Shown here piece by piece: positions 26,575-34,628 of a stretch of DNA of 64,000 nucleotides. Made by a program: the position numbers and the translations under genes. Origin of the DNA: Arthrobacter sp. 18067 (GTDB taxonomy: Bacteria; Actinomycetota; Actinomycetes; Actinomycetales; Micrococcaceae); NCBI RefSeq assembly GCF_902706295.1, contig NZ_CACSJJ010000001.1, forward strand, positions 496,001 through 560,000, read 5' to 3'. Each line of letters opens with the position of its first letter. The first letter of the stretch is position 1. Under the pieces are notes generated by a model that searched no databases, was not told the DNA's origin, and saw only the letters and a list, made by a program, of their open reading frames with translations.

Positions 26575-27660
26575 ATGTCTTCCACTTTGACAACAGATCT
26601 CGGAGGCGGTGTGGTCGACGACCTGTCACATGAGCTGGCAGGAACCCACGAAAGCGTCAAAGTCTTCAGGGACGAGGCAACAGGCCTGCATGCCATCGTC
26701 GCCCTTCACAACACGTTCCGCGGTCCGGCTCTCGGAGGAACGAGGTTCTTCGCCTTCGAAAGCGATGCGGCCGCCCTGAACGATGTACTCCGGCTTTCCG
26801 AAGGCATGACCTACAAAGCAGCAGCAGCGGGTTTGCCGCTGGGCGGCGGAAAAGCTGTGATCGTCGGAGAGCCGGCCACCATTAAAACGCCCGAATTGCT
26901 GAGGGCCTATGGGCGTTTTGTCGACTCCTTCGCTGGTTCCTACATAACCGCTGGCGACGTGGGCACCACGTCCTCAGACATGGACCACATCGGTGAATCG
27001 ACCAAATGGGTGGTCGGGCGAAATGCAACAAAAGGAGGGTCTGGCGACAGCGGGTACTCAACCGCGCTCGGTGTTTTCACCGCGATGGCCGCCGCTGCGA
27101 GGACCATCTGGGGCAGCGAAGGCCTCACGGGCCGCTCAGTTGGCGTCGAAGGAGCCGGCAAGGTCGGCAAGCAGCTAATCACCATGCTTCTGGAAACCGG
27201 CGCTGACGTAGTCCTCGCTGAATCCCATCCGGCGTCGATGCAACGTGCGCTGACAGAGCACCCGGACATCCGCATTGCACCGTCAGTGATCGACGCTGAA
27301 GTCGACGTGTACGCGCCGTGCGCCATGGGCGCCACCCTAAACCCAAAAACTGTCCCATCGATTCAAGCACGTCTGGTGTGCGGGGCAGCCAACAACCAAT
27401 TGCTGAACGCAGATGTGGAAAATCAGCTCGCAGCCCAGGAGGTGCTGTGGGTGCCTGACTATGTAGCCAATGCCGGGGGACTGATTCAGGTCGCATCCGA
27501 GATTGACGTGATCCAGCCCGACGAGGTCGGGATGCGCATCAGTCACATCGGATTGACCGTCACGGAGATCCTCCGAATTGCCCTGGAACGCTCGACCACG
27601 CCTGGCAACGCTGCCGACACTCTAGTCCGGGCCCGTCTCGGTGCCGGGAGTAAAGAATAA
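26575..27660 (+). CDS. Leucine/valine (Glu/Leu/Phe/Val family) dehydrogenase
   Basis: 361 aa from the ATG at 26575, chosen for the GAGGAG site 6 nt upstream and because the family fold begins here; the open frame extends back to 26449. Substrate and catalytic lysines are present: K81 (GMTYKAAAAGLPLGGGK) and K93. A Rossmann nucleotide site (VGVEGAGKVGKQL) lies in the second domain. The enzyme oxidatively deaminates branched-chain L-amino acids to 2-keto acids with NAD, the first step before the keto-acid dehydrogenase encoded next. The gene ends 2 bp before E1-alpha, so co-transcription is nearly certain. Confidence 0.9.
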   Translation: MSSTLTTDLGGGVVDDLSHELAGTHESVKVFRDEATGLHAIVALHNTFRGPALGGTRFFAFESDAAALNDVLRLSEGMTYKAAAAGLPLGGGKAVIVGEPATIKTPELLRAYGRFVDSFAGSYITAGDVGTTSSDMDHIGESTKWVVGRNATKGGSGDSGYSTALGVFTAMAAAARTIWGSEGLTGRSVGVEGAGKVGKQLITMLLETGADVVLAESHPASMQRALTEHPDIRIAPSVIDAEVDVYAPCAMGATLNPKTVPSIQARLVCGAANNQLLNADVENQLAAQEVLWVPDYVANAGGLIQVASEIDVIQPDEVGMRISHIGLTVTEILRIALERSTTPGNAADTLVRARLGAGSKE

Positions 27661-27662
27661 CC

Positions 27663-28745
27663 ATGAACGACGAACCTATCTCGTTGTTGAACGCTGGAGG
27701 AAGCTTCACCTCCAGCCCGGAACTGCCGTTCGAGACGGACTCGACCGATGTGCTTGCGCTGTACAACGACATGCTCATGGCCCGAACAGTCGATACGGAG
27801 GCTATCGCCCTTCAACGACAGGGTGAACTGGGCCTCTGGCCCTCAATGCTCGGACAGGAAGCAGCACAAATAGGGGCAGCTCACGCCCTCCTCCCCCGAG
27901 ATATCGTCTTTCCCACCTACCGGGAACACGGTGTTGCCTGGTGCAGAGGCGTTGACCCGGTTGATCTTTTGGGGCTCTTCCGCGGAACTACCCTCGGCGG
28001 GTGGAACCCCACCGAAAACAACTTCAACCTCTACACGCTGGTAATTGGCGCCCAAACTCTCCACGCCGTCGGATATGCCATGGGCATCCTAAGAGATGGC
28101 GACGTCGGCACCGGAGACCCCGATCGTGATCGAGCCGTCCTGGTATTCCTGGGCGACGGGGCCCTCAGTGAAGGCGAGACCAATGAAGCCTTTGTCTGGG
28201 CGGCAGCTCAGCACCTCCCTGTGGTCTTCTTTTGCCAAAACAATCAGTGGGCTATTTCAGCGCCATACTCAGTACAAAGCAGGGTATCTGTCGCACAACG
28301 GGCCCAAGGCTATGGATTCAAAGGCGTACGCGTCGACGGCAACGACGTCTTCGCCTGCCTGGCAGCAACACGCGAAGCGCTGGCAGCCGCACGTGCCGGC
28401 CAAGGGCCAACCTTGATTGAAGCCCTCACGTACCGCAGGAACCCACACACCACTTCAGACGACGATGGCCGCTACCGGACGCTTGCCGAAAATGATGCGT
28501 GGGCAGCTTTGGATCCCATCGACCGTCTCCGGACCTACTTGCAGTCCACAGGGCTGCTCAACGACGCAAATGTCGAAGACATTTCCCGTCGGGGAAAAGC
28601 ACTGGCCGAGCACCTTCGGTCAGGATGCCGTGCACTTCCCGTCCCAGGGCACGCGTCACCATTTCAAAACACCTATGCCGAATTGCCGGATGAACTCGAG
28701 CGACAGATGAACGAACACCTGGAATTTGTAGAGGCAGCGGAATGA
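27663..28745 (+). CDS. bkdA: Branched-chain 2-oxoacid dehydrogenase E1 component, alpha subunit
   Basis: 360 aa. Thiamine-diphosphate motif GDGALSEGETNEAF ending in the QNNQWAIS segment. The phosphorylation-loop-like YRRNPHTTSDD segment and the N-terminal MLMARTVDTEAIALQRQGEL are typical of BCKDH E1-alpha. It decarboxylates keto acids from valine, leucine and isoleucine and passes the acyl group to lipoyl-E2. The stop overlaps the E1-beta start by 4 bp. No E3 (lipoamide dehydrogenase) gene is present; that subunit is normally shared and encoded elsewhere. Confidence 0.92.
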   Translation: MNDEPISLLNAGGSFTSSPELPFETDSTDVLALYNDMLMARTVDTEAIALQRQGELGLWPSMLGQEAAQIGAAHALLPRDIVFPTYREHGVAWCRGVDPVDLLGLFRGTTLGGWNPTENNFNLYTLVIGAQTLHAVGYAMGILRDGDVGTGDPDRDRAVLVFLGDGALSEGETNEAFVWAAAQHLPVVFFCQNNQWAISAPYSVQSRVSVAQRAQGYGFKGVRVDGNDVFACLAATREALAAARAGQGPTLIEALTYRRNPHTTSDDDGRYRTLAENDAWAALDPIDRLRTYLQSTGLLNDANVEDISRRGKALAEHLRSGCRALPVPGHASPFQNTYAELPDELERQMNEHLEFVEAAE

Positions 28746-29731
28746 CCACAATGACAAGCCGGATGCCTATTGCCCACGCTCTGAACCTCGGGCTGCGGCA
28801 CGCCATGGAGGCCGACGAGAAAGTGATGCTTATCGGAGAAGACATCGGTCAACTCGGCGGAGTTTTCCGTGTGACCGACGGCCTCCAAAAGACCTTCGGG
28901 GACCACCGCGTTGTTGACTCGCCGCTCGGTGAGGCCGGCATTGTGGGAAGCGCCATCGGGCTTGCCATGGCTGGCTACCGCCCCGTCTGTGAAATCCAGT
29001 TCGACGGATTCGTATTCCCAGCGATGAACCAGATCATCACGCAACTGGCAAAATACAGGCACCGCTCGGAAGGCGCAGTTACGCTACCTGTGGTCATTCG
29101 GATCCCGGTCGGCGGTGGTATAGGGGCCATTGAACACCATTCCGAGTCCCCCGAGGCCTACTTCGCACACACTGCCGGCCTCAAAGTCGTGAGCCCGTCC
29201 AACCCCCAGGATGCCTACGACATGATGAAGCTCGCCATTCGCAGCAATGACCCGGTCATCTTCCTGGAACCCAAACGCAACTATTGGCTCAAGGGCGACG
29301 TAAGCACCAGCACCACCACCCCGTCAGACCTCGACAGAGCTGTGACGGTCCGGAAGGGCACCGACCTGACTCTCGTGACCTACGGCGCGCTCGTGCCGGT
29401 CGCAATGAAAGCCGCCGACGTCTGTCAGGAAGAGGGCCGGAACATTGACGTGATTGACCTTCGATCCCTGTCACCCATCGACGACAAGGCAGTCGTTGCC
29501 TCCGTCCAGAGGACAGGCCGTCTCGTCGTGGCCCATGAAGCGTCACGATCCGTCGGCCTGGGAGCAGAATTGGCGGCACGGGTACAAGACGAAGCATTTT
29601 ATTCGCTGATTTCGCCGGTTATCCGCGTAACAGGATACGACACGCCGTATCCTGCCAGCCGTCTCGAGGAGGAATGGCTCCCCGGGCTGGACCGCATTCT
29701 CGACGGTATCGACCGAAGCTTCACCTACTAG
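28742..29731 (+). CDS. bkdB: Branched-chain 2-oxoacid dehydrogenase E1 component, beta subunit
   Basis: 329 aa. Transketolase-like pyrimidine domain begins MPIAHALNLGLRHAMEADEK, with GEDIGQLGGVFRVTDGLQ, the cofactor-contacting CEIQFDGFVFPAMNQI and HHSESPEAYFAHTAGLKVV. The C-terminal transketolase domain has VIDLRSLSPID and a VAHEASRS motif. Matches BCKDH/acetoin-type E1-beta in length and order. Forms an alpha2-beta2 heterotetramer with the preceding gene product. Confidence 0.92.
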   Translation: MTTMTSRMPIAHALNLGLRHAMEADEKVMLIGEDIGQLGGVFRVTDGLQKTFGDHRVVDSPLGEAGIVGSAIGLAMAGYRPVCEIQFDGFVFPAMNQIITQLAKYRHRSEGAVTLPVVIRIPVGGGIGAIEHHSESPEAYFAHTAGLKVVSPSNPQDAYDMMKLAIRSNDPVIFLEPKRNYWLKGDVSTSTTTPSDLDRAVTVRKGTDLTLVTYGALVPVAMKAADVCQEEGRNIDVIDLRSLSPIDDKAVVASVQRTGRLVVAHEASRSVGLGAELAARVQDEAFYSLISPVIRVTGYDTPYPASRLEEEWLPGLDRILDGIDRSFTY

Positions 29732-29747
29732 AAGACAAGACGCAACC

Positions 29748-31070
29748 ATGAGCATTAAACAGTTCTCCCTGCCGGACGTCGGCGAAGGCCTTACCGAGGC
29801 CGAAATTGTCACCTGGCTCGTCAAGCGCGGCGACATTGTCGAGGTCAACCAGGCCATCGTCGAGATCGAGACCGCTAAGTCATTGGTGGAGCTTCCATCG
29901 CCGTTTGCCGGAGAAGTCCACGAACTTCACGCCGTGGCTGGCGAAACCGTAGACGTTGGAAACCCCATCATCAGCATCGAAACAGGCGAAACCGGGACAA
30001 CGGACACCTCGCCGACACCGGTAGAGGAAGCCCTACCGGCCATGGAAACAGGGGAAGACCCCAAGCTCCTGGTCGGGTACGGTGCGCGGGAAATCGGTAC
30101 GCACCGGAGGCGAAGGAAAGTGAAAGGTAAGGTGCCCGCCGAGCGGCCCTCTGTTGCACCCATGAGAGCCGTGGGGGGTCCGCCAAAAGCGTCCCCACCG
30201 GTCCGCAAGCTGGCCAAAGATCTTGGCCTGGATTTGGCCGCTATCACCCCTACAGGGGAAGACGGAGTCAGGACGCGCGCAGACATCCTCAAAGCATCCG
30301 CAGGTACAGAGTCCATTGCGGCTGGGCAAGACTCCCCGGGAGCCGGGACGGATGTTGCAGACAATGATGAACTGCGGATCCCCATCAAGGGAGTCCGCAA
30401 GCACACCGCGGCGGCCATGGTTAAGTCCGCATTCACGGCGCCCCACGTTACTGAGTTCGTCAGTGCCGACGTGACGAAGTCCCTTGAGCTCTTACAGCAG
30501 GTGGGCCAGCGCCGGGACTTCAGGGACGTCAAACTGACCCCGCTGACGTTCGTTGCCAAGGCATTCTTGAAGGCGCTCCGGGACACGCCGGAGGCCAACT
30601 CGCGCTGGGACGATGCGGCACAGGAAATTGTCCAAATGCGAAAGGTAAACCTCGGGATCGCAGCTGCTACGCCCAGAGGTCTGGTCGTGCCGAACATCAA
30701 GGGCGCAGAAACCCTGTCGCTGAAGGAACTTGCCCTGGAAATCAATGCCCTCGGCTCTGCGGCACGAGAGGGAAAAACACCCCAGACAGCCATGGCCGGC
30801 GGGACGGTGACCCTTACCAATATCGGCGTGTTCGGAATCGATACCGGCACACCGATACTCAACCCTGGCGAAACAGCCATCCTCGCGGTGGGAACCGTCC
30901 GCCGGATGCCTTGGGTGATACAGGACGAGGAGGGTGAACGGCTCGGTATCCGGTCGGTTCTGCAGCTAGCTATCTCGTTCGACCACCGTGTGATGGATGG
31001 ACAGCAGGGGTCTCGGCTGCTGGCTGACACAGCCGCAATCATGACCGAGCCGGGGCTCTCACTTCTCTAG
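29748..31070 (+). CDS. bkdC: Branched-chain 2-oxoacid dehydrogenase E2 (dihydrolipoamide acyltransferase)
   Basis: 440 aa. One lipoyl domain at the N-terminus with the lipoylated lysine K44 in ETAKSLVELP, an alanine/proline-containing linker, and a peripheral-subunit-binding domain at about 145-180 (PPVRKLAKDLGLDLAAI). The C-terminal catalytic domain has the DHRVMDG motif with catalytic H413. The length is typical for a single-lipoyl E2. It transfers the branched acyl group to CoA. Follows E1-beta by 16 bp. Confidence 0.92.
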   Translation: MSIKQFSLPDVGEGLTEAEIVTWLVKRGDIVEVNQAIVEIETAKSLVELPSPFAGEVHELHAVAGETVDVGNPIISIETGETGTTDTSPTPVEEALPAMETGEDPKLLVGYGAREIGTHRRRRKVKGKVPAERPSVAPMRAVGGPPKASPPVRKLAKDLGLDLAAITPTGEDGVRTRADILKASAGTESIAAGQDSPGAGTDVADNDELRIPIKGVRKHTAAAMVKSAFTAPHVTEFVSADVTKSLELLQQVGQRRDFRDVKLTPLTFVAKAFLKALRDTPEANSRWDDAAQEIVQMRKVNLGIAAATPRGLVVPNIKGAETLSLKELALEINALGSAAREGKTPQTAMAGGTVTLTNIGVFGIDTGTPILNPGETAILAVGTVRRMPWVIQDEEGERLGIRSVLQLAISFDHRVMDGQQGSRLLADTAAIMTEPGLSLL

Positions 31071-31143
31071 CGGGATAGAGCCACAATCTCGCGCCAACCA
31101 GTTAGCCCTGGAAAACGGGCGGCGCCGCATCGATAGCAGCCGT

Positions 31144-31449
31144 GTGGCTCGAAAGAAGACGATGAAGCCAGCAAGAAACTCTCCCGGCGTTCCAGGGACG
31201 CTCGTCCGTGACTGGTCGCAGCTAGCGGGCTACCACGTGTACGTAACCCTGGACCACATTCACCTCCGGTCCGGGAAAGTCGAGGAAGTAACGCGAGACG
31301 GATGTGCTCTATGGGTTGCGCCCGAAGGTGGGTTCGGTCGACAGCTTATAGATCAAGGATCAGGCTACCGGGTGCTTTTGGAGGCTGAGCAGTACGCCAT
31401 CGTCCGCCGACGCCGGGCAGCCCTCGCCGCCAAATCCGATCTGTCCTAA
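31144..31449 (+). CDS. Small hypothetical protein inside the branched-chain amino acid operon
   Basis: 101 aa from a GTG at 31144; an ATG at 31162 following AAAGAAG is a good alternative and would give 95 aa. Basic N-terminus, then a compact region (LVRDWSQLAGYHVYVTLDHI, SGKVEEVTRDGCALWVAPEG) that reads like a small beta-barrel with a basic tail (VRRRRAALAAK). I do not recognise the family. It lies between E2 and the acyl-CoA dehydrogenase, 73 bp and 23 bp away, on the same strand, so it is probably part of the operon. Confidence 0.6.
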   Translation: MARKKTMKPARNSPGVPGTLVRDWSQLAGYHVYVTLDHIHLRSGKVEEVTRDGCALWVAPEGGFGRQLIDQGSGYRVLLEAEQYAIVRRRRAALAAKSDLS

Positions 31450-31472
31450 CAAGCCAAGAAGAGACATACGCC

Positions 31473-32678
31473 ATGACACCGTTCAAAGAAGACGGCCTGC
31501 CCGCCGTCACAGACGCTAACCACGGGACACCCTATCCGGACGGGGACCTTTTGATGCTGGAGGATCTCCTCACCGGTGAGGAGATCGATCGATACAACGC
31601 AGCCCGCGCCTTTCTTCAGCGTGAGGTACGGCCCATTGCAACGGACTATTGGAACCGTGCCGAGTTCCCGTTTGAGCTTCTGCCTAAACTTGCAGCTCAG
31701 AACCTGTCCGGCCTGAACACTTCCAGCCATCTCCTCAGCGGGCTTATCCAGATGGAGTTCGCACGGGCCGACACATCGATTTCCACCTTTTTTGGCGTCC
31801 ACCACGAGCTCGTTGCAACCGCGATTATGGATCTGGGCTCTGACGAGCAGCGGCGGAACCTTCTTCCGGACTTCCTGGCACTGAAGAAGATCGGTGCCTT
31901 TGCTCTGACCGAGCCTGAGAACGGGTCGGATATATCTCGATCCATCGTTACTACTGCTGAACGCGTTGGTGATGAGTGGATCCTAAACGGTGCCAAGCGT
32001 TGGATCGGGAACGGCACGTTCGCCGACTATGTCCTCGTCTGGGCAAAAGACGTGTCCGATAACGAGATCAAGGGCTTCCTGGTAGAGAAGGACCGGGAAG
32101 GATTTCGGACACAAGCCATTGAGAACAAGACCGCTGTGCGCATCGTGCAGAACGCTGACATCGTGCTCAAAGACGTCAGGATCCCGTTCACAAACTGGCT
32201 GCCCGGAACGACATCATTTAGGGACACCAATGTCCTGCTACGCAACTCGAGAGTCTGGGTCAGTTGGCAGGCTGTCGGACAACAGTTCGCCGCATTTGAC
32301 GTCGCCAGAGAGTACGCCCTTAAACGGCACCAGTTCGGAAAGCCAATCGCCTCGTTCCAAATCATCCAAAGCCAACTCTCCAAGATGATGGCTAACGCAA
32401 CAATGTCCCTATCGCTGATGATTCAGATGGCCCGGCTTCAAGACAGCGGAAAAATCACCATGGACCAGGCGGCTCTTGCCAAAGCCAGCTGCACCGACAG
32501 AATGCGCGAGTCTGTGGCTCTGGGCAGGGCGATGCTCGGTGGCAACGGAATCAGCACCGACTTCGAAATGGCGAAAATTTTTGCAGATGCCGAGGCGATC
32601 TACTCCTACGAGGGAAGCTATGAAATCAACAGCTTGCTCGTTGGTCGAGCCGTCACCGGCATTTCTGCATTCATCTAA
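31473..32678 (+). CDS. Acyl-CoA dehydrogenase (glutaryl-CoA dehydrogenase-like subgroup)
   Basis: 401 aa. FAD/substrate motif ALTEPENGSDISRS, the GAKRWIGNGTFADYVL strand, RHQFGKPIASFQIIQ and a late catalytic-glutamate region YEGSYEINSLLVGRAVTG. The TEPENGSD and YEG-YEI patterns resemble the glutaryl-CoA dehydrogenase group more than short-chain acyl-CoA dehydrogenases. In this operon it most likely oxidises isobutyryl-, isovaleryl- or 2-methylbutyryl-CoA to the enoyl-CoA (inference). The electron acceptor would be ETF. Confidence 0.9.
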   Translation: MTPFKEDGLPAVTDANHGTPYPDGDLLMLEDLLTGEEIDRYNAARAFLQREVRPIATDYWNRAEFPFELLPKLAAQNLSGLNTSSHLLSGLIQMEFARADTSISTFFGVHHELVATAIMDLGSDEQRRNLLPDFLALKKIGAFALTEPENGSDISRSIVTTAERVGDEWILNGAKRWIGNGTFADYVLVWAKDVSDNEIKGFLVEKDREGFRTQAIENKTAVRIVQNADIVLKDVRIPFTNWLPGTTSFRDTNVLLRNSRVWVSWQAVGQQFAAFDVAREYALKRHQFGKPIASFQIIQSQLSKMMANATMSLSLMIQMARLQDSGKITMDQAALAKASCTDRMRESVALGRAMLGGNGISTDFEMAKIFADAEAIYSYEGSYEINSLLVGRAVTGISAFI

Positions 32679-32750
32679 CGCGAACACTAACTATCCCACG
32701 TCTGGGCCAATTACCCCTTGGACCAAGACGTAGTCGAGAGGAAAAAGCTC

Positions 32751-33506
32751 ATGGACATCCAGAGCACAGCCGCCATCGTAACTGGCGGAGCTTCCGGGCT
32801 GGGAGCGGCTACCGCCCGTGCCCTGGCAGCACGGAATGTTGAAGTATTTGCCATTGATCTGGAACAGTCTCTGGCAGATGCCCAGCCGGTCGAAGGCATT
32901 ACCTATCTGGCGGCCGACGTGACAGACCCCGCAATTGTGCGGCAGGCCGTCCAACGGGCCGCAGCAGATCTCCCTCTGCGGGTGGTCATAAACTGCGCAG
33001 GGATCCTACCCATGGCGCGTGTTCTTGGTCGAAATGGCCCACACGACCCATCTCTCTTCGCTAAAGTTCTCGAAGTCAACCTCATGGGCTCCTTCAACGT
33101 CTTGGCAATAGCCGCCGGCGAAATCCAGAAGACACAGCCGGACGCCCAGGGTCAACGGGGCATCATCATCAACACCGCATCGATCGCCGCCTACGAAGGT
33201 CAAATTGGTCAGGTCGCCTACGCGACATCGAAAGCCGGCATCGTCGGGATGACCCTGCCCGCAGCCCGAGACCTGGCCACTCACGGTATTCGAGTCAACG
33301 CCATTGCCCCAGGGGTTGTCGAAACACCAATGATGGCCACTGTTACACCGGAAATCCGCGAAGGCCTCGCAGCCGGCGTCCCATTCCCGCAGCGCCTCGC
33401 ACGCCCTGAAGAATTCGCCCAGCTTGCTCTGTCCATCATCGACCACGACTACATCAACGGTGAAGTAATCCGCATGGATGGAGCCCTGCGGATGCAACCG
33501 CGGTGA
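32751..33506 (+). CDS. Short-chain dehydrogenase (3-hydroxyacyl-CoA dehydrogenase type II-like)
   Basis: 251 aa from the ATG at 32751, which follows GAGAGGAAAAAG; the frame also opens at 32718. TGGASGLG cofactor motif near the N-terminus, NCAG, the catalytic Ser in NTASIAAYEG and YATSK with catalytic Tyr and Lys. The protein resembles HSD17B10-type enzymes (VVINCAGILPMARVLGRNGP, then PFPQRLARPEEFAQLALSII). That group oxidises 2-methyl-3-hydroxybutyryl-CoA in isoleucine breakdown, which fits its place at the end of this operon. Assignment to that exact substrate is inference. Confidence 0.88.
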   Translation: MDIQSTAAIVTGGASGLGAATARALAARNVEVFAIDLEQSLADAQPVEGITYLAADVTDPAIVRQAVQRAAADLPLRVVINCAGILPMARVLGRNGPHDPSLFAKVLEVNLMGSFNVLAIAAGEIQKTQPDAQGQRGIIINTASIAAYEGQIGQVAYATSKAGIVGMTLPAARDLATHGIRVNAIAPGVVETPMMATVTPEIREGLAAGVPFPQRLARPEEFAQLALSIIDHDYINGEVIRMDGALRMQPR

Positions 33507-33591
33507 GCCCCTCAGACCACACCCCCACGTTAACGTTCTTATAGCCTCTAAACGAGCAAGAATCGGGGTGGCCGCCCCGTCGGCCTAGCTG

Positions 33592-33942
33592 CACTGGACG
33601 GCCGCTTCCGAGCAAGGTGTTAACGCGGGGCACAACGCGGTCAGTGATGCGAAAGAGCCATCCGACACCGTCCCGTACTACTGGTCCGACCTGTACGGCA
33701 AACGCCTTCAATTCGTCGGGGTGGCAACTGGGGACGAGATGGTGGTGGTTCGCGACGAGCTCCCTGACGGCGGATTCCTAGCCCTCGCCCGCTCGGGTGA
33801 CCGGATCTCCGCTGCCTGCGGGATCAATATGCGGCGACAGGTAGGCGTTGCCCGTCGGCACATCCGGCAGCAGTCGTCGTGGAGCATAGCCTTGGAGGAT
33901 CTCGGCGTAGATGAAAGCCCGCCCGTGCTTTCGAGGGTTTAG
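33592..33942 (+). pseudogene. FAD-dependent ferredoxin reductase, C-terminal remnant
   Basis: One frame reads LHWTAASEQGVNAGHNAV, then TVPYYWSDLYGKRLQFVG and a DELPDGGFLALARSGDRISA tail. This is the conserved C-terminus (HW-NA-EQG, PYFWSDQYG-R-Q-VG) of rubredoxin/ferredoxin reductases of the Reductase_C family. A TAG stop lies just before LHW and no N-terminal FAD or NAD domain exists upstream, so only about 115 of roughly 400 residues survive. Likely a scar of a lost monooxygenase or dioxygenase system. The 85 bp before it hold nothing recognisable. Confidence 0.7.
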
Positions 33943-33943
33943 C

Positions 33944-34510
33944 TCAGGTGTTGGGCCTGCCCGTTGGAAGACGGTGCAGGCCCTTCGCTGTCAGAGCAAG
34001 CCATAGTTCCACCCGGGTATCCAGCTGGTCCAAGGGCTGGCCTATGAGCTGCTCGATCTTCCGGAGCCTGGTGCGCACGGTGTGCCGATGGACCTGAAGG
34101 CGATCTGCGGCGGGGTCAATTTGACAGTTCGCGGTCAGCCAGGCTTCGACTGTCGCCAAGAGCGCTCCACTCGGATCGGCGTCGGTGAGGAGCGCGAGGA
34201 CGGCATCGCTGAACGTCTGGGCCATTTCCAGATCGGTAGCGTTGGTAAGCCAAGCTCAGGTGAAGCCTCGCCGGTAGGTCACCGGGAGACCGAGGTTACG
34301 GCTGGTCACCAGGGCAGCCACTGCCTGAGCCTGGGATGCCGCAAATGTGCCGGGCGTCGTTAGAGCACCGATTCCGGCGGCTAAGTTGGGGGCGAACCTG
34401 CGAAGGTCCTGTTCTATATCGGCGTCCGCCATGACAATACCCTCCCGGCAGGCCCAACGACGGCACGTTCTTTTGGGCAAAGTAGGAAAGCATCTCAGCT
34501 GCTGCTCCCA
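33944..34510 (-). pseudogene. PucR/CdaR-type regulator, C-terminal remnant
   Basis: Residual protein reads LSYFAQKNVPSLGLPG, then after a frameshift near 34440 GIVMADADIEQDLRRFAPNL with AAGIGALTTPGTFAASQAQA, then an in-frame TGA at 34258-34256. It resumes as a 93-codon open frame with TFSDAVLALLTDADPSGALL and the HTH_30 motif QVHRHTVRTRLRKIEQLIGQ. Together these match the GGDEF-like and helix-turn-helix parts of PucR-family regulators. The N-terminal half is absent. The last 93 codons (34225-33944) are open and could be annotated as a small HTH protein, but they look like the tail of a broken gene. Confidence 0.7.
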
Positions 34511-34628
34511 CTGGTGTCGCCGCTTGGCTCGCACCCACCGCATCTGCGGGTGGCAAGACGGGCGACAGCACTCCCGCCCCACCGCATGTGGCGGTACGGT
34601 GTTGCTCTGCAGAGGAGACTCGACGCCC

